Of a stretch of DNA of 64,000 nt, positions 61,014-64,000 are shown piece after piece; position 1 is the first letter of the stretch; each line of letters begins with the position of its first letter. The notes beneath the pieces were generated by a model. That model had not been told where the DNA came from. It worked only from the letters and a program-made list of their open reading frames with translations, and ran no database searches. Origin of the DNA: Terriglobia bacterium (GTDB lineage Bacteria; Acidobacteriota; Terriglobia; UBA7540); contig JAIQEZ010000002.1 of assembly GCA_020073545.1 (NCBI GenBank), positions 1 to 64,000 of the forward strand. Direction: 5' to 3'. Made by a program: the position numbers and the translations under genes.

Positions 61014-62441
61014 ATGAGGTTCTGGCGCTTTACGGTGGTTTTGGCCTGCCTGCTGGGACTGGTGGGCCGGCCTGCGGACCTTGCCTGCGCAAGCAGGGCG
61101 AGCTCGGCATACGGCGCGGGGAGCTGGAAGGTACCGGCCGTGACGAAGAAGCTTTCGAACGGGATGGTGGTGGTCGTTTCAGAGGATCACTCCGCGCCGA
61201 CTTTCGGGCTGTGCATCTCCTACGGCATCGGGTTTCGACTGGAGCCTGAGGGCCGCACGGGGTTCGCGCATCTATTCGAGCACATGATGTTCGAAGGCAC
61301 ACCGGACGCTCCCAAGGGGACGTTCGACCGTGTGCTGGAAGGCGGCGGGGGTTCGATCAACGGTGACACGCGTTACGACTTCACGGAATACATCGACACG
61401 GCGCCCATCTCGGCGCTCGACCCCACGCTCTGGCTCGAGGCCGACCGCTTGAAGACGCTGGATTTCTCTCCCGCCAATCTCGAGAACCAGCGCAAGGTGG
61501 TGGAAGAGGAAGTGCGCGTCAACGTGCTGAACCAGCCTTACGGGCTTTTCTACGCCATTGACTTGCCGGGCAAGGCCTTCGACAAGTTCCCCAACGCGCA
61601 CAACTTCTATGGCGAATTCAAGGATCTGGACGCGGCGAAGATCCAGGACGTCGAAGCCTTTTTCAGCCACTATTACGCTCCGAACAACGCAGTCCTGGCG
61701 ATTGCGGGTGATGTGAAGACGGAAGAAATCTTTGCGAAAGTCGAAAAGTACTTCGGCTCGATTGCGCCGCGGCAGGTGCCGCCCAAGCCGGACGTTGCGG
61801 AGCCGCCGCAGACCGCCGAGCGGCGCTTCACGCAGGGGGACAAGCTGGCGCGCGTGCCGGCGCTGGCCATCGGCTATCGCATGCCCCCGCGCACTTCGCC
61901 TGACGCGGTGGTGGGGGCGCTCGTGGGCGAACTCCTGCACAACGGGCAAGCCTCATTGCTCTACCAGGCGCTGGTGAAAGACAAGAAGGTAGCGCTCGAG
62001 GTCAGCGGCGCGGTCAACTTTATTTTCGGGACGCCTTTCGAATATGACGGCCCCACCTTGCTGACTTCCTTGATCCTCTACCCGCCGAACCTGAAGGAGA
62101 GCGACGTCCTCAGCGCGTACGATGCGGTCTTGAGCGACCTCGCCACCCGAGGGCCGAGCCAGGCCGCGCTCAAGCGGATCAGCGCCAAGATGCGTTCCGA
62201 CTGGTATTCGAACCTGGAGATTCCCGTCAACCGCGCTTCGATCCTGGCGCATGCCACGTTGTTCGATGGCAACCCGGAGCGTGTGAACGAGATCCCGGAT
62301 GAGCTGGCGCGCGTCACTCCTGAAGAAGTCCGCGCCTTTGCCGGTAAGTATCTGGTGAAAACCCAGCGCACCCTGATTGACCGCATCCCAGCGCCGGCCT
62401 CGGGCGAGAAGAACGCAGGCGGCGAGGAAGGGGCCCAATGA
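61014..62441 (+). CDS. M16 zinc peptidase, catalytic subunit
   Basis: Start at ATG 61014 is supported by AAAGGAG six bases upstream and a signal peptide (RFWRFTVVLACLLGLVG). The inverted zinc motif HLFEHMMFEG (HxxEH) and the third ligand in ENQRKVVEEEVRVN are present, so it should be active. About 475 residues. Four-helix and M16C-type segments follow (VVGALVGELLHNGQASLLYQ). Overlaps the next gene by ATGA. Exported, so likely periplasmic. Confidence 0.9.
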   Translation: MRFWRFTVVLACLLGLVGRPADLACASRASSAYGAGSWKVPAVTKKLSNGMVVVVSEDHSAPTFGLCISYGIGFRLEPEGRTGFAHLFEHMMFEGTPDAPKGTFDRVLEGGGGSINGDTRYDFTEYIDTAPISALDPTLWLEADRLKTLDFSPANLENQRKVVEEEVRVNVLNQPYGLFYAIDLPGKAFDKFPNAHNFYGEFKDLDAAKIQDVEAFFSHYYAPNNAVLAIAGDVKTEEIFAKVEKYFGSIAPRQVPPKPDVAEPPQTAERRFTQGDKLARVPALAIGYRMPPRTSPDAVVGALVGELLHNGQASLLYQALVKDKKVALEVSGAVNFIFGTPFEYDGPTLLTSLILYPPNLKESDVLSAYDAVLSDLATRGPSQAALKRISAKMRSDWYSNLEIPVNRASILAHATLFDGNPERVNEIPDELARVTPEEVRAFAGKYLVKTQRTLIDRIPAPASGEKNAGGEEGAQ

Positions 62442-63859
62442 TGACCCAGCGAATCTTCGGAATTCTCCTGTTGCTCTTTCTGGCCGTGCCGGTCGCCGCG
62501 GCGGCGGAGAAAGAAAAGCCTCTGCCCAAGGATTTGCCACCCTACGGCGAACTCAAACCCTTCCAGGCGCCGCAAGTCACCGCCCTGAAGCTTTCGAATG
62601 GGCTCACGCTGTGGCTGGCACCGCGCCCGGGATTTCCCAAGGTGGCTTTGGCACTGGCCGTGCGCGGCGGCATGGCGGCTGATCCCCTGGACCGTCCAGG
62701 GCTTTCACAACTCCTGACGGACACACTTGATCAGGGAACGAAGACGCGCACCGCGAAGCAGATTGCCGAAGAGGTGCAGGCGGCGGGCGGTGATTTGAGC
62801 GGCAGCGCGGGGAGCGAATCGATCGTGGTGGCCACGAGCGTCCTTTCCTCCCAAGCCGAAGCGGGACTCGCGGTGGTCGCGGACGTCGTTCAGAACGCTG
62901 CGTTCCCTGACAGCGAAGTGGCGCTGGCCAAGCGCAACGCCGCCGACCGCTTGCAGCAACAGGAAGCCGACCCGTTTTTCCTGGCCAGCCGCGCACTGGC
63001 GAAGGCCATCTTCGCGCAGCATCCTTACGCCGTGACTTCCTTGACGCAGGACTCCATCGCCAAAGCGGCCGCCGAAGAGTTGAGGAGCGAGTACGCGCGT
63101 CGGTTCCGGCCAGACCAGGCGATTCTGGTCGTGGTGGGTGATTTCGACGCGGCGAAGATGACGGCCACCGTCGGATCGCTATTCGGCAACTGGGCCGCGC
63201 CCCCCACGCCACCGGTGCCGGCGGTTGAGAAGCCCTCGAGCCCGGCGCCGCACACCGTCTCCTTCGTAGATCGCCCGAACTCGGTCCAAACCACCATCGC
63301 CCTGGGCTCGCTCGGCCCTACCGAGAACAGCCCGGACTACGCCGCCACCCAGGTGGCCAATGCCCTCTACGGAGGGATGTTTGGCTCACGCTTGACGTTG
63401 AACATCCGCGAAGACAAGGGCTACACCTACTCGCCCGGATCCTACCTGTCCGCGCGGCGTGCGGCGGGGATCTTCCAGACGTGGGCGCCGGTGCAGAACG
63501 ACGTGACGGGGGCGACGCTCAACGAAATCGACTACGAACTGAACCGTATGGCGACCACCAGTCCCTCTCCGGAAGAACTGGTGCGCGCCCAGACATACCT
63601 GGTCGGCAATCAGGCCATCGACCTACAAGCGCAGGATTCCGTCGCCCGCTCGCTCGCACGCCTGTGGATTCTCGGCCTGCCGCCGGAGGAGCTGGGACTG
63701 GAGAGCGAGCGCATCAGGAAGGTGACGATTAAGGACGTGGATGAGGCCGGCGCCCAGTACTTCCCCGCCGCGCGTCAGGCCATTGTTGCGGTCGGCGTCG
63801 AAAAGGTCGTTAAGGACCAACTCGCGCCGTTCAATTTGGAAATGAAACCCGCCCCATGA
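62438..63859 (+). CDS. M16 peptidase-family protein lacking the zinc motif
   Basis: 473 residues with a signal peptide (IFGILLLLFLAVPVAAAA). The place of HxxEH reads GLSQLLTDTLDQG, so no zinc site; relatives act as the non-catalytic partner of M16 dimers. Other family segments are LALAVRGGMAADPLDRPG, YARRFRPDQAILVVVGDFDA and LNIREDKGYTYSPGSYLSAR. ATGA overlap with the active subunit gene indicates co-translation and a heterodimer. Confidence 0.9.
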   Translation: MMTQRIFGILLLLFLAVPVAAAAEKEKPLPKDLPPYGELKPFQAPQVTALKLSNGLTLWLAPRPGFPKVALALAVRGGMAADPLDRPGLSQLLTDTLDQGTKTRTAKQIAEEVQAAGGDLSGSAGSESIVVATSVLSSQAEAGLAVVADVVQNAAFPDSEVALAKRNAADRLQQQEADPFFLASRALAKAIFAQHPYAVTSLTQDSIAKAAAEELRSEYARRFRPDQAILVVVGDFDAAKMTATVGSLFGNWAAPPTPPVPAVEKPSSPAPHTVSFVDRPNSVQTTIALGSLGPTENSPDYAATQVANALYGGMFGSRLTLNIREDKGYTYSPGSYLSARRAAGIFQTWAPVQNDVTGATLNEIDYELNRMATTSPSPEELVRAQTYLVGNQAIDLQAQDSVARSLARLWILGLPPEELGLESERIRKVTIKDVDEAGAQYFPAARQAIVAVGVEKVVKDQLAPFNLEMKPAP

Positions 63860-64000
63860 GGCAGGCGCGCTTTAGCTAGCTTCGAGCACTTCTGCGCACA
63901 GCGCTGAGGGATCTGTTGTAGGGGCGGGGCTGAATAAGCTTGGCGCCATAGGTGTAGAGCTGGAATGGAGTGTCTGCTTTCCTGAGTTTCGCCCGCGCAG
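63860..64000. other. window end, no gene seen
   Basis: The last 141 bases show no coding or terminator signal. Confidence 0.4.

Overview
The window looks like a chromosomal segment of an Acidobacteriota-type soil bacterium. The pointers are high GC, the gene content (GH51 arabinofuranosidase, FecR protein, non-pyrrolysine MttB, a NusG-paralogue-led polysaccharide operon, a very large hybrid kinase with periplasmic OB-like domains), and intergenic elements of the TGTCAnnCTGAGCGnAGCGAAG type. The assignment is an inference; no rRNA or other marker gene is present.

Region 1 (1 to about 4.7 kb, minus strand) is a decayed plasmid-like element between two copies of a tRNA 3' end (1-25 and 4656-4683). 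It holds a start-less RepA-type replication initiator relic, a primase-helicase-nuclease of the TOTE family broken by one TGA where a Trp is expected, and a frameshifted AlbA_2/RecG-like ATP-binding protein that runs off the left edge. A third, more decayed tRNA 3' end lies at 12586-12613, so serial insertions at one tRNA gene seem likely.

Region 2 (4.7 to 15.5 kb) is sparse. It carries an RsbW-like anti-sigma kinase, a 48-residue membrane peptide, a secreted GH51 arabinofuranosidase, two secreted or membrane unknowns, an MttB-family methyltransferase, a FecR protein with a pentapeptide repeat tract, and several palindromic intergenic repeats.

Region 3 (15.8 to 48.6 kb, all minus strand) is a complete Wzx/Wzy-type exopolysaccharide locus. 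Transcription would run from 48 kb down: PilZ protein, NusG paralogue, Wza, Wzc-type tyrosine autokinase, TPR protein, O-antigen ligase-like protein, FkbM methyltransferase, Wzx flippase, eight glycosyltransferases, a polymerase-like protein, three SAM methyltransferases, an AsnB-type amidotransferase, a heparinase-like protein, a bi-domain dehydrogenase, WecB and an initiating sugar-phosphate transferase fused to a CapD-type membrane/Rossmann module in reversed order. Three gene relics inside the locus (an N-terminal GT2 piece, an N-terminal GT4 piece and a C-terminal ligase piece) show past gene turnover.

Region 4 (48.6 to 56.7 kb) is a signalling block next to the promoter end of the locus: a LuxR-type regulator with a degenerate receiver, a REC-GGDEF diguanylate cyclase and a 1641-residue hybrid kinase. 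With PilZ and the NusG paralogue they suggest c-di-GMP and antitermination control of polysaccharide synthesis. The leader between 48.64 and 49.08 kb contains two nested perfect inverted repeats.

Region 5 (57 to 64 kb) is housekeeping: tRNA-Cys, tRNA-Gly, a DinB-like protein, an acyl-CoA dehydrogenase, an unknown protein and a two-gene M16 peptidase operon. Degenerate heptanucleotide tandem repeats recur in at least five intergenic spots across the window.
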